This document shows positions 22,285 through 31,104 of a stretch of DNA of 64,000 nucleotides, piece by piece (the first letter of the stretch is position 1; the number at the start of each line of letters is the position of its first letter). The notes beneath the pieces were generated by a model. The model did not search any database and had not been told where the DNA came from. It saw only the letters and a program-made list of their open reading frames with translations. The position numbers were made by a program, and so were the translations under genes. This stretch comes from Ruegeria sp. ANG-S4 (lineage in GTDB: Bacteria > Pseudomonadota > Alphaproteobacteria > Rhodobacterales > Rhodobacteraceae), in NCBI RefSeq assembly GCF_000814005.1, contig NZ_JWLK01000006.1:62001-126000 (forward strand), given 5' to 3'.

Positions 22285-22854
22285 CTACTCCGCCACCACG
22301 TCGGTTTTCGGAGTCCACGCCATCGGCTCAAAAGCTTTGTCGAGCGGTGGGTTCACAATGTGGGTCGTGTAATTCGACAAAACCTTGAGGGCGGTTCCGG
22401 CGATGACGTTCAGAACGGTCTGCTTTGAGTAGCCGGCTTTGATCAGTGCATTGACCTGCGCATCGCTGGCCCATCCACGTGTCTCGTTCATGATCTCAGC
22501 GAAGTTACGCAGCGCTTCGAGTTTTGGGTCCGATATTGGCGTGCCTGCGCGCAGCGCCTCGATGACATTGTTATCTACTCCCGACATCTTCGACATGGCT
22601 GTGTGCGCCGCCATGCAATAGGTGCAGCCGTTCAGGCGATTGTTGGTCATCAGAATGATCTCGCGTTCGGTTGGCGTCAGATCAGTCTTCTCGAAAATAC
22701 CCATCATGGTCATGTAGCTTTCGACCAGAACAGGGGATTCCGCCATTGTCGCCATCAGGTTCGGAACAAAGCCCATTTTGCGTTTGATCGCTGAGAGGAT
22801 GGGCTTGGACCCTTCAGGTGCAGTGTCGACGGTATGCTGGGAATAGGTCGTCAT
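22285..22854 (-). CDS. AhpD-like carboxymuconolactone decarboxylase family protein
   Basis: This 189-residue all-helical protein carries the AhpD-type motif NGCTYCMAAHTAM, with a CxxC pair and the following histidine that serve in disulfide-based peroxidase relay. The neighbours are redoxin proteins, which supports a role in hydroperoxide detoxification. A ribosome site (GAAGGAA) precedes the ATG. It lies 24 bases downstream of the MBL-fold gene and is cotranscribed with it; an intrinsic terminator follows. Confidence 0.88.
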   Translation of the reverse strand: MTTYSQHTVDTAPEGSKPILSAIKRKMGFVPNLMATMAESPVLVESYMTMMGIFEKTDLTPTEREIILMTNNRLNGCTYCMAAHTAMSKMSGVDNNVIEALRAGTPISDPKLEALRNFAEIMNETRGWASDAQVNALIKAGYSKQTVLNVIAGTALKVLSNYTTHIVNPPLDKAFEPMAWTPKTDVVAE

Positions 22855-22878
22855 GTGATGTTCCTTCAGAGAATGTGA

Positions 22879-23787
22879 TTAGAGAGGAAGGAAGCGAAAC
22901 CCGGAGCCTTTGCGTTCGACACGGCCCAGGCCGGGCTTGGTGACATGTGCCGCGCCCATGGTCAGACCCTCGGTGGCGATCATGTCGAGCATGGAGATCC
23001 GCGTCGCCACAGCCTGCTCACCATCCACGTCCAAGGCCCACCCGAAGTTCGGATTGGCGAAATGAACGTCTTCGTGGACCGTGAGGTCACCAACAATAAC
23101 GAACTGTTCGTGACCACCATCAAGAACGATAGCAGTATGGCCAGGGGTGTGACCTGGCGCGGGCAGGACACTCACGCCGTCACCCAAGTTGGCCGATCCA
23201 CTATGGAGGGAAACATTGCTTTCGATGACATTCGAAAGCGATTGAACATTCTCTACCATAGGCCGCATCGGTTCCGGTGCGCCGGTTGCAAAACCGCTCG
23301 CATTCCAGAAGTTCCATTCATCAGCCGCGATGTGGATCTGAGCGTTCGGAAACGCCATCCGATCAGCGATAGCAAGGCCACCAACGTGATCCGGGTGCAT
23401 GTGTGTGATCACGATGTCAGTTACGTCTTTGGCAGAGATACCAACTGAACCGAGCTCGTCGGGAAGCTCGCCCACTGTCGGGAAGGCTTTGGTGATGAAG
23501 TCGCTGGTGCCAGCGCCTGCGTCGAACAAGATGGTACGGTTCCCGACCCGATATGCGTAGGTGTTGGCGGCGATCCGCGCGGGATCACCGATCTGCGCTT
23601 TCAGGCTTTCAGGCGTTCCCAGAAACATGTTCGCCGGCATATCGAAGTAGCCGTCGGACAGGGCATAGATCTGTTTTTCACCCACATTGATGCGGGTTGC
23701 AGCAACCGCGCGCGATGCCAATGCAAGCGTCGTTCCGGCAAGTGACGTGCCGAGAAACTGCCGTCTGCTCATGCGTGAGGTTATCAT
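22879..23787 (-). CDS. Tat-exported metallo-beta-lactamase-fold hydrolase
   Basis: This 302-residue protein starts with a twin-arginine signal (MSRRQFLGTSLAG) and is probably exported folded to the periplasm. The MBL metal-binding motif HMHPDHVGG is present, with further ligands in LPAPGHTPGHT and VGDLTVHED. Such proteins hydrolyse esters, lactones or related bonds; the substrate is unknown. It is the first gene of a two-gene operon with the AhpD-like gene and diverges from a LysR regulator that probably controls it. Confidence 0.88.
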   Translation of the reverse strand: MITSRMSRRQFLGTSLAGTTLALASRAVAATRINVGEKQIYALSDGYFDMPANMFLGTPESLKAQIGDPARIAANTYAYRVGNRTILFDAGAGTSDFITKAFPTVGELPDELGSVGISAKDVTDIVITHMHPDHVGGLAIADRMAFPNAQIHIAADEWNFWNASGFATGAPEPMRPMVENVQSLSNVIESNVSLHSGSANLGDGVSVLPAPGHTPGHTAIVLDGGHEQFVIVGDLTVHEDVHFANPNFGWALDVDGEQAVATRISMLDMIATEGLTMGAAHVTKPGLGRVERKGSGFRFLPL

Positions 23788-23919
23788 CTTGCTTATTCCT
23801 TCTCAGAAAGCATTTGCGATCACAGTTTCCGGATTTGATCTTCCGGGTGAGCACGTTGTTGCGCTCAAATGTTGCTCATAAGGAAACTGGACGGTAGCCT
23901 GCAAAAAAGTCTAACTGTT

Positions 23920-23934
23920 ATTTGAAAATCAAAT
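23920..23934. promoter_or_regulatory. Candidate LysR operator (T-N11-A dyad)
   Basis: ATTTGA-AAA-TCAAAT is a perfect inverted repeat with 6-bp arms. It contains the T-N11-A spacing typical of LysR binding sites (T at 23921, A at 23933) and overlaps the lysR start codon. It fits autoregulation of the lysR gene and control of the divergent hydrolase operon. Confidence 0.5.
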
Positions 23935-24829
23935 GTCCGATAGCTTCTCCACCCTCCGCTTGTTCGCGCGGGTTGCCCGCACCGGTAGCTTTACCGCTGC
24001 GGGTAAAGAAACTGGCAAGTCTCAGCCGTCGGTCTCCCGCATCATTTCCAACCTCGAGAAAGAACTCGGGGTTCAGCTTTTTGTGCGCTCCACCCATGCC
24101 GTTCGACTGACGGAAGCGGGCGAGGAGTATCTGACACGCATCGAACCGATTCTGTCCGATATCGAAGAAGCCAACCACTTTGTGCGGGGCACTGGGGAAC
24201 TGCGCGGTCGTCTGCGGGTCGGCGCACCGGCAAGTTTTGCACAGCGCGAGATTATCCCGGCCTTGCCGCCCTTTTTGGCACAACATCCCAAACTCAAAGT
24301 TGATCTGGTCCTGACGGATTCGATGCAGGACTTGATTGATGAAGCGATCGACGTCGCCATCCGATTTGGACCGTTGGGTGACTCGACCATGGTTGCGCGT
24401 AAGCTGGGCTCGACACCTAGAGTTGTGGTTGCATCCCCTTCTTATCTGACGAAAGCCGGCACTCCGAAGCAGCCTGCCGATTTGGTCAACCACAACGTCA
24501 TCCTCGGCCCATCGAGTATCGGAAAGACCGGCTGGAGCTTTGAGAAGGACGGGAAAATTCAATCCATTCGAGTCGAGAGCCAACTGATGATCTCCGTCAA
24601 CGAAAGCACAACCACCGCAGCAGTCGCCGGCTTAGGGGTTGTCAGCACGTCGTACTGGAGTTGCAGGAACGAGTTGGAGGAGGGGACTCTGGTGCAATTG
24701 CTACCTGATTGGACAATCGGAGAAGTCGAAGTGAACGCCTTACTGGCCGGTGGCCGTCATACAAAGCCGTCAGCCCGCGCGTTCACAAAGCACATGCGAG
24801 AAGCATTGATTCGGAGAACGGGCTTCTGA
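23933..24829 (+). CDS. LysR family transcriptional regulator
   Basis: This 298-residue regulator has an N-terminal winged helix-turn-helix (residues 1-60: STLRLFARVARTGSFTAAGK, then QPSVSRIISNLEKELG) and a C-terminal effector-binding domain of the periplasmic-binding-protein type. It is transcribed divergently from the MBL-fold/AhpD-like operon with a 145-base gap. The effector is unknown; an oxidised or lactone compound would suit the neighbours, but that is speculation. Confidence 0.9.
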   Translation: MSDSFSTLRLFARVARTGSFTAAGKETGKSQPSVSRIISNLEKELGVQLFVRSTHAVRLTEAGEEYLTRIEPILSDIEEANHFVRGTGELRGRLRVGAPASFAQREIIPALPPFLAQHPKLKVDLVLTDSMQDLIDEAIDVAIRFGPLGDSTMVARKLGSTPRVVVASPSYLTKAGTPKQPADLVNHNVILGPSSIGKTGWSFEKDGKIQSIRVESQLMISVNESTTTAAVAGLGVVSTSYWSCRNELEEGTLVQLLPDWTIGEVEVNALLAGGRHTKPSARAFTKHMREALIRRTGF

Positions 24830-25007
24830 AAAGTGATTTTCCAATTCGGACGTCCTGCGAAAAGCTGGCGTTTAAGAGCTTACCGGCTGATGCCGGCCAA
24901 AGCTGTCACATGATATAGATACGAGACATCGCACAGGACGACGCCATGCCCACACGACCGGATGCCGCATCATAAACGAAGTATTAACTTCGGCTCCGAG
25001 AGGCAGC

Positions 25008-26417
25008 CTAGGGAACCCAATTTTGATGGGTGATCGCATAGTTGAGCGTCTCCAAATCCTCACCCAATTGATTAAATGAGATCGGCCCCCCAAGGCATAC
25101 CCTGACGGCTTCGTCAGGTGTGCCTGTTACCGTAAAGGCATTGCTGGGCATGATCCCGATGTGGCGATTGGCCATGTGGCTCATCACGTCAGTTCGGCTG
25201 GATCCTTCGGGCAGTTTGAGCCAGATATTGAAGGCTTCGGTGCTGCCGACGAAGTCTTGGTCCTGCATGATCTTGGCCGTAAGATTCTGTCTGCGGTTCG
25301 CCTCTTTGCGGACGAACTTTTGCACCGCCGCAGCTGTACCATCTTCGATCCATCGTGCCATCAGAGCTGTTGTGATCGGTGACGCCATGACATTCGATGC
25401 CTGCAAAGCCCGCGTGAAGTGGGTTTTCGACAGCCCAGACGGAACCACCGTGAGTGCCAGCCTCAAACCAGCGCCCAGACATTTCGAAAGGCCCGCGATG
25501 TACCACCCCAATTCTGAGATACTCTGTGAGATAGGCGGTGGAGCATCCGACGACACAAAACGACAAGCGTCGTCTTCAATCAAAGGCAAACCATACTTGT
25601 CCAAAACGGACGCGATCTGCTGACGTCTTTCCATCGGCATTGTAAGCGTCAGGGGATTTTGCAGCGTCGGGTTCAGATAAAGAGCGGAAGGTGCGTGCTC
25701 TTGGATAGCGGCATCCAGATCATCAGGAAGAATACCGCTGTCGTCTGATCTCACGCCAATTAGCCGGATGCCAAGTTGAGCGCCTATGGCACGAATACCG
25801 GGATAGGTCACACGCTCACAGATCACGGTGTCTCCGGGCTTAGTGAGCAATGTCAGGATCGACAGCAAACTGGCATGTGCGCCAGGTGTGATTGCCAATT
25901 GGTCCGCTGTAACGTCGATACCGTTGATGTTCATCCAGCGCGCCGCGGTTTCCCGGTCCTGCCGGCTGCCAATAATGGATTGGTAGCGAAGCAAAGGAAC
26001 AAGGTTCGCAGCAACATGTGTGAGGCCTTGTTCCATACGGGCCACCAGAGCCGGATCATCTGGCTCCGGGGGCATGTTCATGTTCGGATCTTCTTCCAGC
26101 GCGCGGCGCGGGTCTGCTTTTTCTGATATTTCTTCATGCTTTCGGATAAACGACCCTCGCCCAACAAAGGTATCGATGTACCCTCGCTTTGCGGCTTCAG
26201 AGTATCCGCGTGACACGGTTGTGAAATCCAAGCCAACAAGTTTGGCGACGCTGCGTTGAGGCGGAAGCCTGTCACCTGCATCAAGCACACCTGTCTCTAC
26301 ATCATGTCTGATCGCTTCCGCGATCTGGACATAGAGTGGTTTCCCGTCGTCGCGCAGATTCGGCGTCCATGACTTCAAGGCATCATTCCATTCAATATAG
26401 AAGATTGTGTCTGTCAC
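25008..26417 (-). CDS. MocR-type GntR/aminotransferase-like transcriptional regulator
   Basis: This 469-residue protein has an N-terminal GntR winged helix (PLYVQIAEAIRHDVETG, LPPQRSVAKLVGLD) joined to a fold-type I aminotransferase-like domain that normally binds pyridoxal phosphate (ITPGAHASLL; ISELGWYIAGLSKCLGAGLR with the likely PLP lysine in SKCLG). The start is GTG at 26417. It diverges from a DUF983 gene. Three ATATTG repeats lie in the shared promoter region. The target genes are unknown. Confidence 0.88.
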   Translation of the reverse strand: MTDTIFYIEWNDALKSWTPNLRDDGKPLYVQIAEAIRHDVETGVLDAGDRLPPQRSVAKLVGLDFTTVSRGYSEAAKRGYIDTFVGRGSFIRKHEEISEKADPRRALEEDPNMNMPPEPDDPALVARMEQGLTHVAANLVPLLRYQSIIGSRQDRETAARWMNINGIDVTADQLAITPGAHASLLSILTLLTKPGDTVICERVTYPGIRAIGAQLGIRLIGVRSDDSGILPDDLDAAIQEHAPSALYLNPTLQNPLTLTMPMERRQQIASVLDKYGLPLIEDDACRFVSSDAPPPISQSISELGWYIAGLSKCLGAGLRLALTVVPSGLSKTHFTRALQASNVMASPITTALMARWIEDGTAAAVQKFVRKEANRRQNLTAKIMQDQDFVGSTEAFNIWLKLPEGSSRTDVMSHMANRHIGIMPSNAFTVTGTPDEAVRVCLGGPISFNQLGEDLETLNYAITHQNWVP

Positions 26418-26445
26418 CTTTATCCTTGTTACAGGCGAATTTCAA

Positions 26446-26484
26446 CATATTGTCGCACCTGAGACCATATTGATGGTATATTGA
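26446..26484. promoter_or_regulatory. Three direct ATATTG repeats, candidate MocR operator
   Basis: ATATTG occurs at 26447-26452, 26467-26472 and 26478-26483, all in one orientation, with start-to-start distances of 20 and 11 bases, close to two and one helical turns. MocR regulators are known to bind direct repeats. The array lies between the mocR start and the DUF983 gene. Confidence 0.4.
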
Positions 26485-26537
26485 TTGCATTATGTCTGAA
26501 GATGAACTATCTGAGGCGCAACCGAAGGAGATCACAG

Positions 26538-26927
26538 ATGTCCGAACTTGCAATTGACGCCCACGACGACAGCGAAGAACGCCCCATCAAACCCGCGATC
26601 ATGAATGGGATGCGTCTGAAATGCCCCAAGTGTGGGGAGGGCAGGCTGCTGCACAGCTATATCAAGGTAAACGATGAATGTCCGAATTGCGGTTTGGATC
26701 TGAGCCATCAGCGGGCTGATGATGGTCCGGCTTATCTTACGATCTTGATCGTCGGCCACCTTATGGGGTTCGCGTTGCACATCGCCTGGGTGACTTGGAG
26801 GCCAGAACCCTGGGTCTTGGCACTCAGCATGTCGGTCATCGCGATCATTGGCGCTTTGACGCTTCTGCCCGTGATGAAAGGGTTGATTGTCGGCTATCAA
26901 TGGGCCAACCGGATGCATGGGTTTTAG
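26538..26927 (+). CDS. DUF983 family membrane protein with zinc-ribbon motif
   Basis: This protein of about 129 residues has two CxxC pairs spaced like a zinc ribbon (CPKCGEGRLLHSY, CPNCGLDL) followed by two transmembrane helices. That is the DUF983 layout; its function is not established. The ATG at 26538 has a strong AAGGAG ribosome site; the frame is open from 26481 without a signal. It diverges from the mocR gene. Confidence 0.88.
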   Translation: MSELAIDAHDDSEERPIKPAIMNGMRLKCPKCGEGRLLHSYIKVNDECPNCGLDLSHQRADDGPAYLTILIVGHLMGFALHIAWVTWRPEPWVLALSMSVIAIIGALTLLPVMKGLIVGYQWANRMHGF

Positions 26928-27348
26928 TCAAACTGCACGTCACTAAAACTACCCTGCCAGATGTGAAAGGCGGACCAATTGAGATCGGTCATTCCAGTTT
27001 TTCGTGGGGTTCCCGTCGTTGTTACTGGAAAGTCTAAATCACCCGAGCGACCGAGTTAGATTCCGGCGCAAAACTTGTCTGGCATGTGCAGAATTCCGCG
27101 GGAGCGCGGCAGCCAATTGCCAGGACAACGCCGCCACACATCCCTTGGGGATTGCGCATTGGAAATGTCGCCAAACGTATCTGGGAAGGGCAAGCCAGCG
27201 GATGATGTCAATCAATCGTACAGCGATCGGAGCGAACCCAAGATGGTTGATGCCGGTTTTTGAACCAACGTCCGCATCCACCGCAAACGATTTGAACTGC
27301 ATGTCCAAAACGATGGACCGGCAGCCCAAATGTGAATCATGAACTTAG
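26928..27348. other. Intergenic region, no gene supported
   Basis: These 421 bases contain open frames on both strands of up to 112 codons, but none has a convincing ribosome site, signal peptide or recognisable family. Nothing else was found in it. Confidence 0.4.
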
Positions 27349-27729
27349 TCACTGCTGAAGGTGAACAAGGGCGTTGAAATCGCAACCCGCGCCGTGATGG
27401 TAACTGCATTCCGGTCCTTCAATTGTCCGAAAGCTTGTAGAGCTTTCCGGAATGATTGCTATCGCGCATTGTGATTCATTGTAGAGATCATCAACCAAAA
27501 AGAGTTGATCGGTAGAATTGCGCGCAAGCCGCCCTTCAACGAATCCCAAACAACCATTGGCTGATGCTGTGATAGACGCGCGCTTGGCTTCGATCGTCAC
27601 CGCGACACTGGTGTTGTATTCTGTGACGCCTTGATACGCCCCCTGACTAATGTCTTGAGCGGACGCCCCGGAGCCAGTTGCCGCAATGAAAGCCAACCCG
27701 CCCAAAAACGCTCTTTTTGAATTCAGCAT
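27349..27729 (-). CDS. Hypothetical secreted cysteine-containing protein
   Basis: This 126-residue protein starts at MLNSKRAFLG with a GAGG ribosome site. It has a signal peptide ending near SGASA-QD. The mature part of about 100 residues contains four cysteines (NGCLGF, SQCAIA, PECSYH, GCDF) that could form two disulfides in the periplasm. No family is recognised. The frame stays open to 27786, but the downstream ATG has the better ribosome site and signal peptide. Confidence 0.6.
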   Translation of the reverse strand: MLNSKRAFLGGLAFIAATGSGASAQDISQGAYQGVTEYNTSVAVTIEAKRASITASANGCLGFVEGRLARNSTDQLFLVDDLYNESQCAIAIIPESSTSFRTIEGPECSYHHGAGCDFNALVHLQQ

Positions 27730-28006
27730 AACAATATCCTCGTAAAGAAATGACCAGTTCAAGCTAAGCAAATGCGTCTTCGCCAAACAAGCATTTGATA
27801 ATCTTGGCTCGCTTCAAATTTGGCTGTTCCCGGCTATGTTCGAGCGCGAAGTGAGTTCCTGCAATATAGGGAAACTCCTATATTTATTTGCTCCGTCTTT
27901 TTGATCAACTTCATCGCGAAGTCCCGGATGTCAATCTGGCAAGAGTCAGAATTTCGTGAACTTGGTCGCGTCCATGCGAGTAGCGTTGGTTAGGAGTATA
28001 CGTTTT

Positions 28007-28411
28007 ATGGAAGCCCTCGGCATTGTACTATTCATCGGTTTCATTTTAGGGTCGATTTTTGTTCTTATGAACCAGTCCAAAAAAGCACGGGAAGTCTATG
28101 GATTCGGCTTGGTGCTCAACTGGACATTCCTCTTGGTTGTATTGAGTTTGGGAACCTTTCTTTTCAGCGCTTTGATGAATGATCCGGCGTACCCAAATTC
28201 CTATAGCCCCTCAAATGCGCTGACTCTGAAGATCACAACTCTCGTTCTTTTTGTAGGCGCTGGTTTTATAAACGTGCGGCGATCTACCACCGGCTTCGGG
28301 ATTTGGTTCACCTTTTTGCAATACGTGGCCGCCATCGGGATCATCGTTCCGCTATTTCTCATCTTCAGCCAGATGAAATCAAAGAGCGTTCTGTCGGATA
28401 TGACCCGCTGA
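28007..28411 (+). CDS. Hypothetical four-helix membrane protein
   Basis: This protein of about 134 residues begins MEALGIVLFI with an AGGAG ribosome site 10 bases upstream. It has four predicted transmembrane helices and a short basic C-terminus. No family is recognised. A GTG at 27956 would add 17 residues but lacks a clear ribosome site. Confidence 0.6.
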   Translation: MEALGIVLFIGFILGSIFVLMNQSKKAREVYGFGLVLNWTFLLVVLSLGTFLFSALMNDPAYPNSYSPSNALTLKITTLVLFVGAGFINVRRSTTGFGIWFTFLQYVAAIGIIVPLFLIFSQMKSKSVLSDMTR

Positions 28412-28845
28412 CCTTTCGGGTTCACTTGCCCGTGCGCACCTGCAAAAACACTGTCCAGTTGCAGGAATTAGTGAGGAAATCCCATCTCGCGTTCTGTTCC
28501 TCGCGGTCCCGGCCATCACTTTTTCCATAACTTTGTCTGAGCTAAGTGAAGCCGATAAAACGGCCCGAATCCGCAAATCAAGAAAAACGTAAGACACGGT
28601 CCGCGGATTGGCGTTTCTGGGGTTTAAGAAGAAAAACAACCATGAACTTTCGTGAAAGAGACTTGTGCGCTGCTTTTGATCTCTCATTTTCTGAATCGGA
28701 TTGCGCGATCTGGCGCGCTTTGGTCGAAGCCGGTCGTCGCTTCGTCCATGTCTTTGGCGGTGGCCAGCTTCGCGACTGCATTGACAAGTCGAAATCATGT
28801 CGGCGAAAATGATGTGCGAACTATTTGTTAACAAACCAGTAATTT
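28412..28845. other. Intergenic region before luxR, with a possible small ORF and a palindrome
   Basis: These 434 bases hold a possible 56-codon ORF at 28642-28812 on the plus strand with only a weak ribosome site; it is not supported as a gene. A perfect 12-bp palindrome (TTTGTTAACAAA) lies at 28824-28835, 10 bases before the luxR start, and may be an operator. Confidence 0.4.
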
Positions 28846-29613
28846 ATGAATCGATTGACTTTTATCGACAGAGAGCGGTCAAACCGTCTTCTGGACTTTT
28901 CGGAGAAGCTGACGAATGCGGCGACGGTCGATTTGGCTTGGTCACACTATTCTGATGCGCTGGCTCAGCTTGGGGCAAAAAGTGCGGTCTACGGGTTTTT
29001 CCCAAAGACGGTGGGTCGTTCAATTGCATCCGAAGTTGTCGCAATGTCATCCCATAGCGAGGAGTTCAACAGACTTTATCTTGATGAAGGATACATTGAC
29101 CATGATCCCTTTGCGCAATACGCGTTAACTGAGGATCAGCGGCCAATTTCATGGCGTGACCCACGCGCTAAAAAGTTCCAGACGAAAAAATCCGATTTCT
29201 TTCAAAACTCAATGAAAGATTTTGGAATGGACTATGGAATTACCATTCCTGTTCGAGATGCTTCAAATTGGAAACTGGGCGGGACCGGAGTTTGTTTCGA
29301 GGCCTGCAGTGAACAGCAGGGGGACGAAATTGTCGCGCGCGCAACGCCATTTGTTGAAAGCGCTGCCATGCTTTTTCACTCTCGCGTGCAGGAGGGCGAC
29401 ATGATGCGCCAATTCTTCCCCCTTTCTACACGAGAAAAGGAGTGTCTGCTCTGGGTGGCTGCTGGACTTACAAACAAAGAGATCGCCTTTAAGCTTTCAC
29501 TGTCGGACAAGACGGTGGAGCTCCACGTTAAGAATGCGGCGAAGAGGTTGAACGCCCGGAACCGGGCGCATGCCGTTTCAAGGGCGTTGATTTATGGCGT
29601 TATAGCGCCGTAA
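28846..29613 (+). CDS. LuxR family regulator with autoinducer-binding domain (LuxR solo)
   Basis: This 255-residue protein has an N-terminal acyl-homoserine-lactone-binding domain and a C-terminal LuxR helix-turn-helix (LSTREKECLLWVAAGLTNKEI, then SDKTVELHVKNAAKRL). Of the conserved ligand-pocket residues, the equivalents of TraR Y61, D70, P71, W85 and G113 are visible (Y78, D87, P88, W103 and G131). The W57 position is F74. No luxI-type synthase lies in the window, so it is a solo receptor. It may sense foreign or altered signals. Confidence 0.88.
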   Translation: MNRLTFIDRERSNRLLDFSEKLTNAATVDLAWSHYSDALAQLGAKSAVYGFFPKTVGRSIASEVVAMSSHSEEFNRLYLDEGYIDHDPFAQYALTEDQRPISWRDPRAKKFQTKKSDFFQNSMKDFGMDYGITIPVRDASNWKLGGTGVCFEACSEQQGDEIVARATPFVESAAMLFHSRVQEGDMMRQFFPLSTREKECLLWVAAGLTNKEIAFKLSLSDKTVELHVKNAAKRLNARNRAHAVSRALIYGVIAP

Positions 29614-29783
29614 GCGGCGCTTTCGCAAGCGAAGTACCTTACGACCGGTACAGAACGGATTCTGCGGCGGACGGCCCGGATGACCGAATTAGCAGCATTT
29701 CTGAGAAGCCGTTGACCGTTGTGGTGAAAATCCGTTTCCAGCTTACCTTGTCGCTGGTGTCATTTACGGCGTGACCCCCCCGG

Positions 29784-30548
29784 TCAATTCGCGTTTGGGT
29801 CTTTCATGCCAATCCGAATGTTCAACGACGACCGCGCCCAAGGGGACTGGGCGCCATCCGTTTCGTCGATCACATCCGAGCGCACCTGATCAAACAATTG
29901 ATCCAAAGACAGCCCCGAGGTGCCGATCGCACGCGCAATCGCCGCCGTGTAAGGGCTGTTGGTTCCGGTCCCGTCCAGTGCGACTTCACCGGGTCCTGTG
30001 GCATAGGCGATCAGGTTGTTCGTTCGCGCGGTCATGCGCGCAAGCCCGTCGCCGACATCCACGATGACGTCTGATTGGCTGCCAAATGGATTGTCGCGGC
30101 AAGCATCCAATATCATGACGCTGACGGCCTGTGGCGTGTGAATGCGATCCAGAACCCATTCAGCCGGGACGGCTTCGCCCGCAATGTCAGCTTCGGACTG
30201 AATGTCCACACTCAGCGGCAAAAGGTAGTTAAAATCATCACTACGTACGCCATGTCCCGCGAAGTAAAACACGGACAGCGCTTCCGAGCCCGCCGCACGC
30301 ACCTTACTGGCAAAGGCCTCAACTTCCTGCATCATCTCGGCGCGGCTCGCGTCCGTCAGCGTCGTGACTGAAAAGCCAACCTTTTGCAGTTCGTCGCTCA
30401 TCAAGAGCGCATCATTCACAGGATTGTCGAGCGCTGGCACATTGGTATATCCCGCATTCCCTATCACCAGGGCAAATCGTTCATGCGCGGCTGCCGGTCC
30501 GGCAAACAGGGCGGTGACGATGTAAAATGCTGCAAAAAAACGAGTCAA
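29784..30548 (-). CDS. Secreted caspase-fold (peptidase C14) protein
   Basis: This 254-residue protein has a signal peptide (ending near AAA-HE) and a single caspase/metacaspase domain. It begins RFALVIGNAGY, has the catalytic histidine H99 in YFAGHG and the catalytic cysteine C150 in ILDACRDNPF. The start is a TTG at 30548 with a strong TGGAGG ribosome site. There are no SEL1, TPR or other extra domains, unlike many bacterial caspase-like proteins. Its substrate is unknown. It stands alone, converging on luxR. Confidence 0.87.
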   Translation of the reverse strand: MTRFFAAFYIVTALFAGPAAAHERFALVIGNAGYTNVPALDNPVNDALLMSDELQKVGFSVTTLTDASRAEMMQEVEAFASKVRAAGSEALSVFYFAGHGVRSDDFNYLLPLSVDIQSEADIAGEAVPAEWVLDRIHTPQAVSVMILDACRDNPFGSQSDVIVDVGDGLARMTARTNNLIAYATGPGEVALDGTGTNSPYTAAIARAIGTSGLSLDQLFDQVRSDVIDETDGAQSPWARSSLNIRIGMKDPNAN

Positions 30549-31104
30549 TTTAACCTCCAGGGTTTATTGATCCAAGGTTGTGGATCGACTGCATTTTCGC
30601 AGCCGCCTTCTGTTGCTGGTCCATTCAATCAAGTAGAGCGGTAAATCAAGACCGGAAATCCATACTCTGCTTTCAAACGGCGGTTGCGCCCAAAAAGCTA
30701 GAGTTCCAAAGCCACGTTTAAAGGGTCCTCTTTCGTCTGCTGGGCGCCCATCGGAAACATTAGGCTTTGGCGAGCGGTTAGATCGCGTCCCCAAGCGCAC
30801 GGCTGAGTTTCGCCTGCCACTTTCGGCGGTAGTTGCAGCCCGAAAACGTCGCAGCGCGTTCAGTCAAACTGGCCCTGTGCGCCATTTCCTGTTCCGGGTT
30901 AGGGCATTTTAAATTTGTTTCATCCGATGGGTCTGTTTTGGGCGGGTTCGACGGCACTGATCAGATAAGATTTGCTCTCTTTTTTGCACGCCGCCGCATC
31001 TGCAAGACTAGCCGCTTGCGTGTTCGCTTTGGATCGAGACTATCCAACGCAATGGTCGCTGACAAAGATTGGACGATCAAGGAGGTTCTACTGCGTTGGG
31101 AATG
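30549..31104. other. Intergenic region, no gene supported
   Basis: These 556 bases contain short frames on both strands, none with a signal peptide, family resemblance or convincing ribosome site. The caspase-gene promoter must lie at the left end. Confidence 0.4.

Noticed and set aside
26928..27348. Two overlapping frames of 96 and 112 codons
   Set aside because: Neither has a ribosome site, signal peptide or family resemblance; their start codons are weak and they overlap each other on opposite strands.
28642..28812. 56-codon ORF before luxR
   Set aside because: It has only a weak ribosome site and no recognised domain, and it could be a chance frame; it is mentioned in the gap entry only.
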